From NCBI GenBank assembly GCA_013397935.1, contig VZRN01001786.1, positions 186,001 to 250,000 on the forward strand: DNA of 64,000 nucleotides, read 5' to 3'. The notes beneath the pieces are model-generated. The model was not told the DNA's origin. It saw only the letters and a list, made by a program, of their open reading frames with translations, and searched no databases. The DNA comes from Dasyornis broadbenti (lineage: Eukaryota; Chordata; Aves; Passeriformes; Dasyornithidae). This document shows, one piece after another, positions 1 to 13,644 of this stretch. Each line of letters begins with the position of its first letter. The first letter of the stretch is position 1. The translations under genes and the position numbers were made by a program.

Positions 1-1019
1 AGATGAGGACAGGACACACCAGAATTTACATCTTACGATCATGTACTGGGTTCTTGTGATGACTGGGGGTGGGTGCAAGAAGCCCTGTGTCTGTGGGAGC
101 TGCTGCCAGGTGCCAGTGCCTTGCTGGACAGGATTGGGTCTGTAGGTGGGAGCTCACCACGCTTCCCTGGTGTGTGACCTCCTGGGAAGGCTGGACACGG
201 ACCTCTGCTCCCTCCACTCCTGGGCTGAAGGAGCGTTTCACCTTGAGTTTGCTGGGCTTTGTCCTTTTCTAGGAGCCATGGAGAAGCTGCTGTCCCACAT
301 GTTGGGAAGATGTGTTACTTGTATATGGGTGAAGACCATGCTAGCTGTTGGGACCAGTCAGAGGAATTCCCTACAATTCAGCTAGAGCTGGAGGCATGGG
401 CTCACCCTGAAGGAAAGTGCCTGAGAGCTTGTACAGCAGGGCTGTCTGATGGCCTCTGCCGTCTGGGCATGAGTCTGGAGGAGCTTGAAAATGGGTTTGT
501 TGGCTGGGGGCCAGCGGGGATTTCAGCGGTGATTTGTGTCCGTTTCAGCAGACACTCAAAGCCGCGCTCCTCCGCCGCCCTCGGAGCAGGCACAGCTAAT
601 TCATGGTTCCCCTGGGAGCAGCGGAGGCACCAGGCCCTGTCACAGGCCTGGCAATGCCTCGGCTCCAAATGAACCGAAACCTACAGCTCACCCATTTTAC
701 AGCCCCTTTCCACGTCACCCACCACATCACCTGCCTGGCTCAGAACAGTCAGCCTGCACTGAGATCACTGCCTGTGGATCCCCAGGGCTGAAAGCCAACA
801 GGGCCAGGCTTCTCCTGGGCTGGGAGAGGATGGAGTGCTTGCCTGGGACGCTGTTGGTTCCCAGTGGTGTGCCAGCTTTCCTAGTATAGTCTGTGGGTCC
901 AGAGCCTTCCTGCACTGGGGGACCCTGCAGAGTAGCTGGGGCGTGCCGTCTGTGGATGCCTCTCTCACGCCTACATGTGCTTTCTGAAGGGCCGATACTA
1001 TTTCCATAAAATCTGGGTT

Positions 1020-1480
1020 CTCTAGCTAATCCTTCTTCTGAACTGTAATTTCCCCTGAGGCTGCTGTCAGTTTGATGTGGATTTCTTTGGGTTTTTTAAA
1101 TAGAATTATGGGGTCAGCACTAGTTACAAACTTCTGCATGTGGACAGATCTATTTTAGATAGAGGAGAGGATTAAAGGGAAAAAAGCAGATTTAATTAAG
1201 TTGCTAATATTTAAAGAAAATTGATGAACTCAGGCTTTATGAGTTGGAGCAAACAGAGTGCGCCTTTATTACGGGCTAGTTTTTATTTGATTTTCTTTCT
1301 TTTTTAGCCCCAGAGTCATTTTTTATTTGTGTATCTGTGCTTTCTGTTTAATTGCTTTTAATAAGGAATGTGCACCTCTGTTCATATTTAATTTTGATTT
1401 AATTATTAGTATGTAATTAATGGCTTCGTAAGAATTCTGGTTGTAGTCTTTTAGGACAAGGAAACTATTTTCCTGATTAA
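1020..1480. promoter_or_regulatory. AT-rich block with homeodomain-type cores, candidate conserved non-coding element
   Basis: This is a sharp AT-rich island in GC-richer intron 2. It contains repeated TAATTA/TTAATTAA-type cores (for example near 1193, 1395 and 1413) and no open frame of note. Motif density and composition resemble conserved developmental enhancers, but conservation cannot be seen from one sequence. An ordinary AT-rich intron stretch is the alternative. Confidence 0.25.
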
Positions 1481-2439
1481 CAAATGGGACAGATCAGCCT
1501 TTTGTCCGCCCTCTGGATGTCCCAGTTCTGCAGACGCTGCTGTCCTTGCTTGAGCTGCAGGCAGGGCAGGGTGGTCCCTCTGCTCTTGGGGCCCAGCGTG
1601 TGCCAGGGCTGTGTGACTTCACTCTCCAGCCATGCCCGGGAGTGGTGGCATCCCTGAGGCCGTGTAGGAAGCGTGGTGGTCCCCAAGCCTGCCTGCTGTA
1701 ACAGGGAGGAGAGAACATCCCTGGGATGTGGTCCAGGCCCGTGGCATCTCCTATCGGGTTTCTGTAGTCTGCGATCCGGCCCTCCCCCATTAGTTGTTGT
1801 TTAGCCAAGCAGCACAGATTTAGCTCTTTTAATCTTCCCCTGTAAATCAATCTCTGCAGCCCCTTGAGCCCAGGCTCCATTTTTCTTCCTGGCGTTCCGG
1901 TTTACAGGGATGCTGGTGTCTGCTCCAAGCAGTCAGTGATGAGCAAATATGTGAGGAGGATGTGCTGAGAGCTCAGTGTGGTGCTGGATACCTTATCTCT
2001 GGTCTAATTATTAATCATGAGCCTGGTGTTCAGCGGAAAAATGCAGGTTTCTGTTACCTGTACTGTACAGACCTAGTGCTCCTTCTTCGTTCTGAAAAGC
2101 TCACAGAGTAGCAGTGGGAACTGGGGAGAGGATGATAAAGTGAAGAGGGCAGCAAGCTCTCCACCAGCCAACAGAGAGGGTTGGAACTGGATGGCCAGGC
2201 TGGGATGACCATCCCCACAGGGCAGGATGTTCCAGGTGGCCGGGGCAGGATGACCGCGTCATAGGCACATCCCAAGAGGTGCTGCCCCAGCAGATTTGCA
2301 GCCGAAGCCATTACAGTGGTCCCAGACACTGCTGGGCCCACGGCCCTATTTGTGAGCTGAGTGAAGGTCTCCTTCCAGGCAAGCCTTGGGAGATGTGTCA
2401 CCATGGGCAATAATTCGTGAATGTTGTGCAAAATGCATT

Positions 2440-3065
2440 GAATTGTCTAACGTGTGGGTCCCTCACTCATGAAATAAATATATAAACTGTATCTAACAAG
2501 ACAAATATAATGAAGGCATCGTAAAAAAAGAGGCAGCTCTGGTATAAATTCTTGCTGGTAGAGCTGTATGTCTGAAAGGTGGATTATAGAACTGCAGTTT
2601 GGAAGATTGAATGGCCCATAAACATTTTCATATTTCATTAGCCGATTAATGGATGGCTTTTTTCTTTTTTTGGAGGGGGGACATGACTTTGCTGATTCTA
2701 AGCAGAAATTGTAGGAAACAAATGAAAGCAGCTGATGAAACCTTTCCGGGGGCCTGTCCTGTTATGGATTGTCCCAATTAATGCCCATGCTGCTCTCTGT
2801 CAAGATGCATTCTGCCTGTCCAGTTACTGTTAATAGATTTCTCATAAGTGGCTGGATTGTAAAAACCTCATAACTCAGTTTAATGCCACCAATAAAATTA
2901 TCTCTGGACGTCTGGCCTGGATTCCAGGCAGCTCTTGGTCCATGGGGAGCTGCTGTTTACCCTTTCTTTTCCTAATTCCAAACATTGTCTTAATTAAAAA
3001 ATGAAGCAGCAGAGATTGCCTGCAAAGGCATCTTCCTCAGGGTCTGTTTTTAGTCCTGAACATGA
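2440..3065. promoter_or_regulatory. AT-rich block in intron 2, candidate conserved non-coding element
   Basis: This low-complexity-free AT-rich stretch has several homeodomain-like ATTA cores, including one at about 2645 and the CAATTAAT at about 2773. No repeat family or coding signal is recognised. An enhancer role is inferred from composition only. Confidence 0.22.
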
Positions 3066-3690
3066 GTTGATTTGTCACATTCTCATGCAGATTTTGTCCA
3101 GGTGGGCCTCTGGGCATGTTTTGACCCTCTTTTACTCTGCCACATAAAGCCAGCACAGGGTGTGTGGGAGCTCTTCAGCAGGGAGATTGTCAGCACCAAC
3201 TGTCCAGATCATGGAGGGTGGCTGTGGCTGATGCAAAGCGGGTGGATGAGGATGGACTTTGAGCAGTTGATTGGGTAGAGGAGGATGGATGCTGATGGTG
3301 AGGTATCTGTGCAGCTTGGGAGAGGTGATCCCACACTGCCAGAGTCCTGGGTCCTTGCCCATAGGGAAGCCTCCTTCTTTGGAGGGCAGCTGAATTGTCC
3401 TTCCCTTTTCCATTATCTCCTTAGTGATGGGGTTTGTCCCTTGGTTTGTAGTGGGGATGGGCACTGGCACAATTTGTGATCTGCAGAGCCATAAAGGCAG
3501 GCCTGAAGTTCCAGTTTATTGGGCCTTCCTTTGTGCACAGGAGTTGTCTGGTGGTGCTCTCTGTCACTCTCCAGTCCAACAGGAGCAGAGGGGTGTCACG
3601 CAGGGGCCATGGGCGTCTTGTGCAGGTGGCTGGGGTTGGGTACAAGCACAGCCCCATCCTGCTCCCACCCTCTCCCTCTTTCCCTGGCAG

Positions 3691-3985
3691 ATCCACTCGG
3701 ACTCGGATGAGGGAGACGGCTCCATCAAGTACACTATCTCGGGGGAGGGCGCAGGGACCATCTTCCTCATCGATGAGATCACAGGTGACATCCACGCCAC
3801 CGAGCGCCTGGACCGGGAGCAGAAAACCTTCTACACGCTGCGGGCACAGGCCCGTGACCGGCAGACAGACCAGCTGCTGGAGCCTGAGTCGGAGTTCATC
3901 ATCAAGGTGCAGGACATCAACGACAGCGAGCCACGCTTCCTGGAGGGGCCCTACATCGGCAGCGTGGCGGAGCTGTCCCCCATCG
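3691..3985 (+). CDS. CDH22: CDH22 exon 3: most of EC1 and start of EC2
   Basis: The acceptor ...ccctggcag|ATC and donor CATCG|gtaggt give 295 nt, entered in phase 0 and left in phase 1. The exon encodes most of the adhesive EC1 domain: [10 protein letters not shown], the [11 protein letters not shown] strand, the calcium-binding LDREQ, and the EC1-EC2 linker DINDSEP at about residue 75. The usual linker in relatives is DxNDNxP; the Ser is, as I recall it, a CDH22 trait. At the position of the type I HAV tripeptide the protein reads QAR, as expected of a type II cadherin. EC2 begins with [17 protein letters not shown]. The strand-swap tryptophans would be on exon 2, outside the window. Confidence 0.96.
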
Positions 3986-6023
3986 GTAGGTCTGCTGGGG
4001 GGATGTGGCTGGGAAACCTGCACCTTTCTCCCGTCAAATCTTGAGCCTGCTGTACCCCACAAAAACGACTTGCAAATCCCAGGGATTCCAGAGCTAGGGA
4101 GCCAAAAGGGAAAAATAAATAAGGTGGCTTAAGAAAAACAAGTGGATAAATCCTCTGAGCTGATTGCCAGCCTTTGGCTGAGCGCTCAGTCTCAGCCCTA
4201 AGCTGTGCTCTGGGGATGGGTCGTGGTGATGCCAGCTGCCCGCTGTGCATTGACTCTGGCTTTGCACAGCCCCCTCCCTCCTAAATGCTGGGGGTTGGAC
4301 TAAGCCCTCGCAAGCCAAGGGGCTCATGTCTGCCTTTGGTTCAGATTGGTCTGGGTGGTGCTTCTCCCCCAAGCTCAGGCCATCCTCTGTGTGCTGCTTT
4401 GCTGCTCTTCTGAGCCCCAGGGCTGTCCAGCCATCATCCCTTTGTGTGTCCCCACACAGCACTGCCAGGCCGTTCTCGGCTGGATCCATCCTTCTCTGAG
4501 GGGCTGGGCCTTGTTCGCTGAGATTGGGGAATTCATGTCCCTGTGACAGAAATGTGGCTTCCCTGTGTTAACCTGAACTGCCCATCCCCTTGGCACCAGG
4601 CCCCTTTTAAGTATGTTGGTGATCAGCATCACTGAATCTCTGAGGGGCAGGCTGGGATGATGAGGCTGCATGAGTCCATCCCTCTGGGATGGTGGAGCAG
4701 GACAATCAGCTTTGTGTGTGCGTGGAGGTGATGTGTGAGCTGCAGCACTGCTGCCCTTACTCCTAGTGCTGGGTTCCCATGCTGCTGAGCACAGCTGGAG
4801 TCCAGGAGAGTGGCTGGTGCTGCACTGCCCAGAGCCACATCATTCCCTGTCCACTCTGGGCTCTCTGCTACCCTTATAGCAGGCTGTGTGTGTTGGCATG
4901 TGCTGCAAGCAGGAACTGTAAATCACTGTTCCCAAAGTCTGCATCCAGGTAGAAGACAGCTTGCAAAAGGCTGACATCAAATATCAGGCAGGACTGTCAG
5001 TGAGGGATGAGTTGGCACAGGGGACAGTGCTGGGACTGCAGATAGCCCCCAGGATGAGGGGAGCAGCTGAGCTGCACCAGGGGCTTGACGGGCCAGGTCA
5101 GGTGAAGCACCAAGTCCTGCTGTGCTGCTGCAGGAACGTTTTGGCTGCAGAGGCATCCTGGCAGCAGAGCGCAGGGGATGGTGCTCGGGTCTGCAGTGCC
5201 TCAGGACAGAGCTCTGGCTCTCCATGGTTAATGTGCAGCATATTGCAAGGCTGGTATGTGGCCTCCAGCAGGTATAAAGGTACAGGAATTGCCTGCATCA
5301 GAGGAGCTGCTGCTGCCTGGATTCTGCTGCTGTATGGAGAACAAGTTCTCCTGAGGCATCTCAAGCTCTCCTTCCACTTCCAGTTACCTGTGCAAATCCT
5401 TCCCTCAGTCAGAGAGTGACCCCTTGAACTACAGCTGTGTGCTCCTGGAGAAATGAAAGACAGCATGTGGGCACCAAAGCAAGAGGCATCCTGTTCCCAA
5501 AGGGAAGAAAGAAATTAAATTAATCTAATTTGCTTGAACAACATTTTAAAAAGCAAGGAATTCTCAACTCTGAGTATTAGACAAGGATCCAGTTCTTTGA
5601 AAATCACTAACAATTATGGAGCTGCCTGATCAGACTGATGTGAACAAGACATATCAAAGGAGACAGTTTCTATGCGAAATTGAAGATCAGAGGGAGAAAG
5701 AAACACGGTTTCACAACATGAAAGAAGGCGATTCCTGCAAATTAAAATACTCAGAAGTTAAAAGTAAAGAGAAGTGCTGTGAACGGCGTGGGCTGCATTT
5801 CCCAGCTGTGTGCTTAGAGAGGGGAGCTGGCGCCTGCTTTCCAGGCTACTTGCCTGCCACAGCCTCAGAGCCTTCTGCAGCCTGGCCATCCTGGGGAGTG
5901 TATGGGCTTCTCCTGAGTAGCCTTGCCCTGGAGATGGCCCCAGGAGAGCCTCACACATCATTTTCCTATGGTGCTGCTGCCTGGGCCCCAGCAGGGTGAG
6001 TGCAGAGCTGGAGGGGCACACAC

Positions 6024-6040
6024 TCTGCTGCTGCTGCTGC
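6024..6040 (+). repeat. Short (CTG)n microsatellite
   Basis: About five uninterrupted CTG units lie inside intron 3. The tract is short and not in coding sequence. Confidence 0.8.
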
Positions 6041-8768
6041 AAGTCCCCAGCTCCCTCCCACTTCTCGCTCAGATTACCACTGTTTTGCCCAGGAACAGGC
6101 AGCATGAAGGACAAGATGGACACATCCTGTGAAAGCATAAACAGGCAAGGCTGGCAAGGAGCCTTCTGCTTAGCCCTCTGAAGTTGTGCAGCTAGGAGCG
6201 AGATGGGGCTGGTCACAGACCTGGTGAGTGAAGTTCAGCACCAGGTGAAATAGGAAGAGCTGAGGGTGCAGGACATGGGAAGCAGCTGGGCCGAAGGCAA
6301 AAGTTCAGGATATTCTTGTGGGAAATGCCCTACTAGGCCCTTTTAGTGTGGGAATGCTCCTTTTGTGGCATCAAGGCTGGGTGCAGCTGTGATCTTGGCT
6401 TTGTCATGGTTGGCATTGCTAGTGACGTTTGCTGTCTCTGAGCTGGACAGAGCACCTCCCCTAGACTTGGGGGCTATTTTCGGAGAAAGTGAATGGGGAG
6501 TGTACCTTGCTGCCTTCCTGAGGCTGGATGGAGATCATCCCAGCTAGGTGTTAGCCAAGCAGGGGTAAGAAGGCTGGAGAACTTAGGTTGGCTATTAATG
6601 TATCAAGATCAAAGCCTGAGGACCTGCTGGCGAATGTGCCTACTCTCAGCGCCATTTGGATTCAGCTGTGCTCTGCTGGGGAAGGGGCTGGGATGGAGCT
6701 GCTCCAAGGGCAGGACTGCTCTCCAGCTTGGAGCTGTAGGGAGCTGCTCATTCCCTGTCTCTGCTGCTCTGAAGCCTCTGCTCTGCATCCCAGCCTGAAA
6801 AGTTAAGGGTGACCCCTTCTTCTTCCTCTCATGCTCCTGCCTTCCCAGACCTCGCTGGGGTTTGTGCTTGGGTGGTTTTTGTTCTCACTCAAGGCAGCTC
6901 TCAGCTGCACTCTCCATTCCCTGCCAAAAGCAGAGTCCCAGCTCCCAGAGGTGGGTGCCTTCCTGGGGCGTGAAAAGGAATAAACCAAATACAGTCAGAT
7001 CCGCTCTGTGACAGCAGGAGCAGATCAAAGGACATTATTTGCATAATGAAGGAGTACTAATTGGGAGGGAAAGTCATTTGATTTCCTAGTGTCTAAGAGG
7101 GAATAACAAATGAGGGAACTGCACAAACTCTCAGAGTAACTGGGAGTGCTTTGCAGCACGGCTGCCCCTTGCTCTGCGCTGGGGCCAGGGCAGTGTGTTT
7201 CGGTAGACATCGTACGTGCTGCCTGAGACTGCAAGACTGAGAGTGCACTAAAGGCCTCTTTGTTCCAGGATCTTGCCTTGACAGTGGTCAGAGTGCATTC
7301 TTAGGAAGGAGGAACGGCACACACAAGACATGTGATGTTCCTCTTAATATTCTCCCAGCCAGCATCTGGTTTCAGCTTGGGAATTTCTTTGTGGGTGGTT
7401 TCTGGGGCTTTAGTCGACTTTAGTATCTGTCTTCCATAAACTCATCTAGACTCTTTGTAAACCTCTGCAAAGGGAAAAGAAAAGGGGTTGCTGTTGTTAT
7501 CTGATGGATCAAAAGTGGCAGATGCAGGATGGTCAGGAGGATAAGGCTGGAGTGTGGGATTTGTAAAGGGCAGACGTGGTGCCTGCAGCTAACCCCAGCC
7601 AATGAGCCAGGCTGGAGAAGTCAATGTTTTCTGTACAGGGATATCCTGCACTTGGAGGAAGCACATCCAAAATGGAAGCTGACCCAACAGCTTTATCTGG
7701 CCTCCCTTGGCATGGCAGGATCAGCTGCAAAACCAGCAATTGGCTTTTCTGTAGAAACCTGACCTGGCCTGGGGCATCAGGAGCAGTAGTGCAGCTACTG
7801 TAGGACATTCAGCTGCTCTTGGAGTGCAGAGGGGGCATTTGGACCTGGGGCTGACAGGGTGGGCAGCCGGGGCTGTGGAGGGGTGGAGAGGTCCCTGCTC
7901 AGCCCCCTGAGGGATCAGGGCTGGAGGCAATGCCCTGGAGTCACCCAAGGAAGGCAGGGGCCCCTGGGGCTTCTTGGGAGCATTTTCACTGACTGCCCCA
8001 TGCCTACTGCTGTGCATGCCAAGGAGCAGTCTGTCTGCAGGATGGGGCCTGAGATGCCAACCCTGTTTACAGCTCCACTGCTGTCCTGTCACCTCAGGGA
8101 GAGCCTGCTGGCCAAGAGCTTGCAGGCTGCTCTGTGCTGGCAACCGAGGCTCAGCCTCTGGGTACCCAGCATGGGTCACTCCAAAACATCAGAGCTGAGC
8201 AGAATCCAGTGCCAAAGGGAGAGACCTGCAGATGCAGAAGAATGTAGGATGGGACCCAGCCAACTGCCTTGGAACTGCAGGAGTTTCACCTTGTTACAGG
8301 AGATGCTAAAATTAGCTGTATTTTGGGCTCCTTTCCTGAGCTCCCTGGGGTCTGCTTAACAGCTGTCTGCTGCATTCAGGCGTGAGCCCAAATCCAGCAC
8401 ACACTGCCTCTTGCAAGACATCTCTGTTGGTTGCACAGGGTGGGTGTTGCAGCCCAGAGCTCTCTTGTGGGGTCTTTGGGGAGCAGGCAGGGCCTGGAGT
8501 GAGGGGCATTCCAGGAAAGGCATATCTTTCATCGGAATATCACTCCTCCCTTGGTGCATTTCAGTCTCATTTCTCTGTGTAGCACCATGTCCAGATTAGA
8601 GGCGATTTGGCTGTACAGACAGAAACTTGGGGTCAAGCCCTGACTCCAGCACAAAGCTGGCTGAATGCAGAAGTGATTATTGTGAAGAGAAATTGTTTAA
8701 TCTACATGCTGGAAGTAGAGAAAAACACTTTGTTTACCATGCAGCCAGAACACTTGCAGGCAGTCCAA

Positions 8769-8819
8769 TTTTTTTTTTTTTTNNNNNNNNNNNNNTTTTT
8801 TTTTCCCCCCACCCCCCCC
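8769..8819 (+). repeat. Poly-T / poly-C low-complexity tract with an assembly gap
   Basis: A T run starting at 8769 is interrupted by 13 Ns (8783-8795). It then resumes as T to 8804 and passes into two C runs separated by one A, up to 8819. Because it flanks a homopolymer, the gap is most likely an unresolved homopolymer length rather than missing unique sequence. No coding feature is affected. Confidence 0.95.
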
Positions 8820-11800
8820 TTGCTAGACAGTGTTTAAGTCACTTGTGTGTATCTGGAAGTTGCTGGGACAGCAAGTGGCTGGGAGCTGGGGCTTGCCCTG
8901 TCTGTTGGTCCTTAGTGAGATGAGTCCTCCTCTTCTGCACTGCACTCTGGGTTGTGGGACAGGTTCCAAACACTGCCCTGCCTGAGGGAGCACCTCATCC
9001 AGTCGGGGAACCTGAGCCCCTTCATGAAATGCTTTGATTTACTCCCCAAGGCACCACGTTTACCTGCTTGGTGCCAGGGGCTGGGGTGCCTTGTGCAGTG
9101 GGTTTCTCCAGCCAGACACCCCAAAAGAAGCTTTCCCAGTAGCACATTTGAGCAATTGCACCCCTGCCAGGTTATCACCCTCTGGCTTGTCCTGCGGGGT
9201 GTGAGGGCTCTGCAGTGAATCTCCTCTGGGCCTGGCTTCCTACCAAGTCAGGATGTTCACAAGATTGCAAGAAACTCACTTCTGCTCTAGTAATTTTTAA
9301 GCTACTCTAATTCATTTTTCTCCCCTGATGTCCTGCCTGAATGTGTCTGGGGTGCATCAGCCACTGAAGGTGCTTGGGGCCAGACAAAAGCTGTAAATTG
9401 CGTTGTCTATAAAATCTCACCTGCCTCCTGCCCCATGGCACCCACACCTCTGTGATGGGAGTGCTCCACGCTGGCATCAGGCACGTGGCTTTGCATGATA
9501 CAGCACTCCTTGCAGGATCCCTGATATTCTGCAGGGCTGAAGTGCCCGAGTGCTGTCCTGGAGCCGGCCAGATCCACACAGAAGGGGCTCTCAGCATGGC
9601 CAGAGAGTGTCCCTGGGTTCTGGCTGAGCTGAAGGTGGCAATGGATCCCCAGAGCTGGTTTGGAGAGCATTAGGAGGCTTCTGGTTCCACCACGGAAGGG
9701 TTACTGTTGCTATGAGGAGAGACAGTCAAATTTAGCAAGTGTTGGTTTTTCCTGCTGCTCATTTGCTTCTTTGCCTGCCCAGAGCCTGGCTATACTTTTG
9801 TCCCTGGGGAAGTGACAGGTCCCAGCCACTTGCTTGTGGATTCAGTGCAGGGCCTCTCTGCTCATAGATGTGTTTGGAGTTTGCCTGTCAACATTTCTTT
9901 TAGCTAAATGTGTTTGGAGTGAGTGGCATAGCAAGTGGTCTGGAGCTATCAGCCTTCTGCATGAAGGGTTGCTGGACTGGCCCCAGAAGCTCTGGGTCCT
10001 GTGGGAATTAAGTCAGGGATGCCAGGATAGGCCTGCATTGGTATTCCAAAGGTGCCCTGAAGAGCACCATCCATCTCGTCCAGGGCACTGGGCTAAGCTG
10101 CTGCACCCTGCCAGCCCTGGGGACACTCAGAGGTGGCTGCGGGAGCTGAGCTCTGCACTCATGCGACAGATACAGTTCCTGCATCCTGCAGCTCTTGGTG
10201 CACCACAGGCACCTCTGGGTGTGGGCAGCCCCTCTCTGCCCTGATGACCCTGGCTCTCAGCGGAGAAGGGATGCTGCTGGCAGAGCTGAGGGCTGGCTGC
10301 TGTCCCTGGCAGGTGTCCAGGATGGTTCAGGGTGTGGAATGGGGACAGCCCAGGCAGGGCCCATGGGGCCGGAGGATGGCTGGCAGCCAGAGTCAACTGG
10401 GTTGGGGGAAGGATTTCTCTGTAAGTGAGGATCTTGCTCGCCTTTTCTTCTGTGGGGAAGCAGGGTTTGTTTGATCTGCTGTGCCAAACCAAACCTTTGC
10501 AGAGGGAGAATAAGAGATGTATTTTGACCTGTTAATTTTAATATAAAATTGTTGGTTTTCTCTGGATCTGTAGAGTGAGCTGGTCAAGGGAGGAACCAAG
10601 GTCTTATTTCATTTTACATGTCTAATTATCGCTCTGGATACGGGCTCAGGCTTCTTGGTTATGGGAGGCGGGTGATAGAGTACATGATGGATGTTTAGAT
10701 TTTATTTAGTGTATCTTTTATGGCTAAGGCATGTGCCAGAAAACTAAATAAAAGCTGTACATGCTGTACTTGCTGTGGGCAGTGCTGTGCTTGGAGAGCA
10801 GGGACTAATATTGGAGCAGGGTGGGAGCCAGGGAAAGCTTGTCTCTGCAGGAAGGAGGGGACCAGGTTAAAATGAAATTGAACACCATTGCTCTTCACGT
10901 GGAAAGAGAGTGGGAGGGAAGGGTGGAAAAGGGATAAGTGGGGGTTAGGGGAGGATGCTGGAAAGTTGAACTAATAGATTCCTGATACCCTTTAGGTGAC
11001 CTTGAGCAGGCTGCAGTGCACCTTTGCAGACAAGAAGTCAGGGCACAAAGTGGGGTCAGTATTCCCTACCTGGCTGATGTTGCTCTTTCGTTTATGAGGT
11101 GTTTTGAAGGCAGGTGGGGAAGGGCAGAGCCTCATCACCTCTGGCATTGCTGACTGCAGCCCAAGGGCAGTGTGCCCCATCCTCTGCCTCTCAGTGGAGG
11201 TGCCTTGCTGCAATGCTCCTCGTGCTTCTTGGTTTCCCTTGCCCTAGAGCGGAAAGCTCTGGTCCCAAACACAGGGCTCAGCCCTGGGACCTGGAGCTGG
11301 ATCTGCTGCTCTGTTGCTCCAGTTCTTTGGAGTATCCAGCAGCTGTGGGCCAGAAGCCTTCTGTGGTGGCACAGGAAGCCCGAGAGCAGCAGCCTACCTG
11401 GCCTGTCCAATGCATGGTGGAGTGGTGACACAAACCCTGCTCTGGGTGGGCACGGGTCTTGCATCCTCTTCAGCATTTGGCACTGCTGCAGTTTTTAAGT
11501 GTTCAGGTAAATACTGGAACACACAGAGTACAGCTGTGTCTGATAGGGATGGATTAGGAGGTGAATTATGCAATTGAGTGAATGCACCTGAGGGGAAGCA
11601 GCCTGTGATGCAAACTGCTGCAAACTTTGAGTGGCCAGCCTGCCTCTAATGATTCCTGGGCTCGCATCTGTGGGATAACTGCTCGAAGATAGCTGGAATA
11701 GGAGGCTGTAGTGTGGTCCTTGGGGTACCTGCTCTGTCTGCATGTGTGCAGTCCTGATGCAGGGTGTGCTGAATACAGGGTGAGTGCCGTGAAATAACCT

Positions 11801-12959
11801 GTGGGTGAGTTTTGAATCTCCTAACCCTGGGCAGGAGGAAGTGGTTCTTGGAGCGTGGGATGTTTGTGCAAAGTCAGCAGGCTCTGCCTGTGCTGCAGGT
11901 GCAGGAGTGGGTGCTGCTGTGGACGGCAGGCATGGGCTCTCAGTTGATTGCTGCCAGGCTGTGCAGAGGGAGCCCTCTCTGTTCCCAGGGGTAGGTACTG
12001 CTTTTTGTGGTTCTCAGACTTTGGTACCTCCAGCATCCCTAGCAGGCTTCTCTACTGCAGCTGGTAGAGGGATGCTTGGAGACCCTTTTGCCATTTCCCT
12101 TCTCTGGTCCCTTTTTTTGCTTTCTGATCAGAAACTTCCCAGGGGAAGTTGGGCAGCCAGGCTGCCCAATGTACAGTGTTGGTGTGGGGGTGATCTGCCT
12201 TGGCTCATACCTGCTTGAAGGAGTTATGTGATGGCAGGGAGAGGAGGAGGAAATGCAGCAATAGTATTTCTTAAACAGTTGTTTGCGAGGCAGAGAGCCA
12301 GTGTTGCCGTGGTGTAAAATCTGGACGTGCCTGGCAGGGATGCACCATAACTTCACTGGAGACAGCAAAGCATAAATAAGTTGACTCGAACTAGCTTGTT
12401 GCTGAAGACCGATGAGGGGGATTCTCCTGTTATCAGCAGAGCTGCAGCTCTGAGAAGGCTGCCAGGGAGAATGAAAAGCAACCATGGTAACTGCTCGTTT
12501 CCCTCAGTGAACACCCTTTGCAGGAGATCAGAGTGAACTGGACTGGGGGGAGCATGTGCATCCCAGCTGCTCACAGCAGCACTGCTGTCTATGCTGCTTC
12601 ATCTCATGCCTGAGTCCAGGCAGGGCTGGTGCAGGAGCTCCCTGGCTTGCCTGCAGACTGTGGGCTTCTGGTCTCCTGACAAGGGAGGAGGAAGGCACCA
12701 GGGACTGGTAAGCTCCTCATCCTCCTCTCAATGGTTTCAGCTCCATACATGCCTGCCGTGACATAGGAAAAGAGGCTGCTTCTGGCTGACTGGTGTCAGT
12801 GCTTGACCTCTGGGCAGGGATGCACTGAGTCTGGTGCTGGAAATGAAACAGGGTAGCCTGTCCTCACTTTGGTGAGGACACACCACCTCCCTTCCTTCCT
12901 CCTTTCTATTGTGTCTGTAGATCTCAGCCCCTTTGCTCCTGCCCCCATCCTCATGTCCT

Positions 12960-13110
12960 GGGTCCTGCTTTTGTTAAATTGAACATGATGTCAAATTAAA
13001 GCCATCACAGGGACAGTTGGAGTGAAGTACCCAGTTTAATGAGGCAGCCTTGAAAATCAATAACTTAATTGCAGACATTTGATGGACTTTTATCCAATTT
13101 ATAGTCCTCC
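12960..13110. promoter_or_regulatory. AT-rich block upstream of exon 4, candidate conserved non-coding element
   Basis: This 150-bp AT-rich island contains AATTAAAG and the cores ACTTAATTGCAG and CAATTTATAG. It lies about 0.5 kb before exon 4. There is no coding or repeat signature. The regulatory role is inferred from motif content only. Confidence 0.22.
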
Positions 13111-13644
13111 TGCCCTGCTACGTGTAGAGCATGAGGACCGGGTGCTATGTCTGGCTCTGGGCAAGTGAAAGCCTTTCCTCTCCTGTGGCTGTTGTCCCTG
13201 TGCAGGTCTGCCTGCTGCAGTGGTGAAGCAGTGTGGATCAGGCCCTAGCTGGGTGGTCCCTCTGTGGTCTGGAGGTGACCAGGTCATTCTGTGCTGACAG
13301 GAAGAGCCAATGTGACTATGACATCCCCAGCTCTTTCCCAGATGGTCCTGTAGAAGGCTGCTGGGAGAAAAGCTCCCAGCTGTTCAGACCAGTGATCTCC
13401 TGCAGAGCAGGTCCTGCCCCAGTACAGCCCAGGATCCTGTCCCTCTGCCACACAAGAGGCATTTGCAGCAGTTTCTGGAGTCCAGGCTCTCAGGCTTTTG
13501 GGAGGAGGTGATGCTGCATTTGCACCCAGCTGTTCTTGTTTCCCGCAATTTGCAAGCAATTGGTGTTGGGCCCTGCTCTGAGGTCTGTGTTGCTGTTCTC
13601 AACTCCTCCCTGACTTTCTGTTTTCCTCCTTGTCCCTGCTGCAG

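Larger units (their letters stand above)
1..3690 (+). other. CDH22: Intron 2 (3' part) of CDH22
   Basis: No exon is recognisable here; open frames lack cadherin or other family motifs. The expected exon 2 product (the propeptide cleavage site and the conserved Trp start of EC1) is absent, so exon 2 lies upstream. The intron holds two AT-rich blocks, listed separately at 1020-1480 and 2440-3065. It ends in the pyrimidine-rich acceptor tctccctctttccctggcag just before exon 3. Confidence 0.8.
3986..13644 (+). other. CDH22: Intron 3 of CDH22 (9,659 bp)
   Basis: No further exon is recognised on either strand; the open frames here are short and lack motifs. Notable contents are a (CTG)n microsatellite near 6024, a run of Ns inside poly-T at 8783-8795, and AT-rich blocks near 5510-5770, 10480-10760 and 12960-13110. 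The intron starts gtaggt and ends with the pyrimidine-rich tract tttcctccttgtccctgctgcag. Confidence 0.8.
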
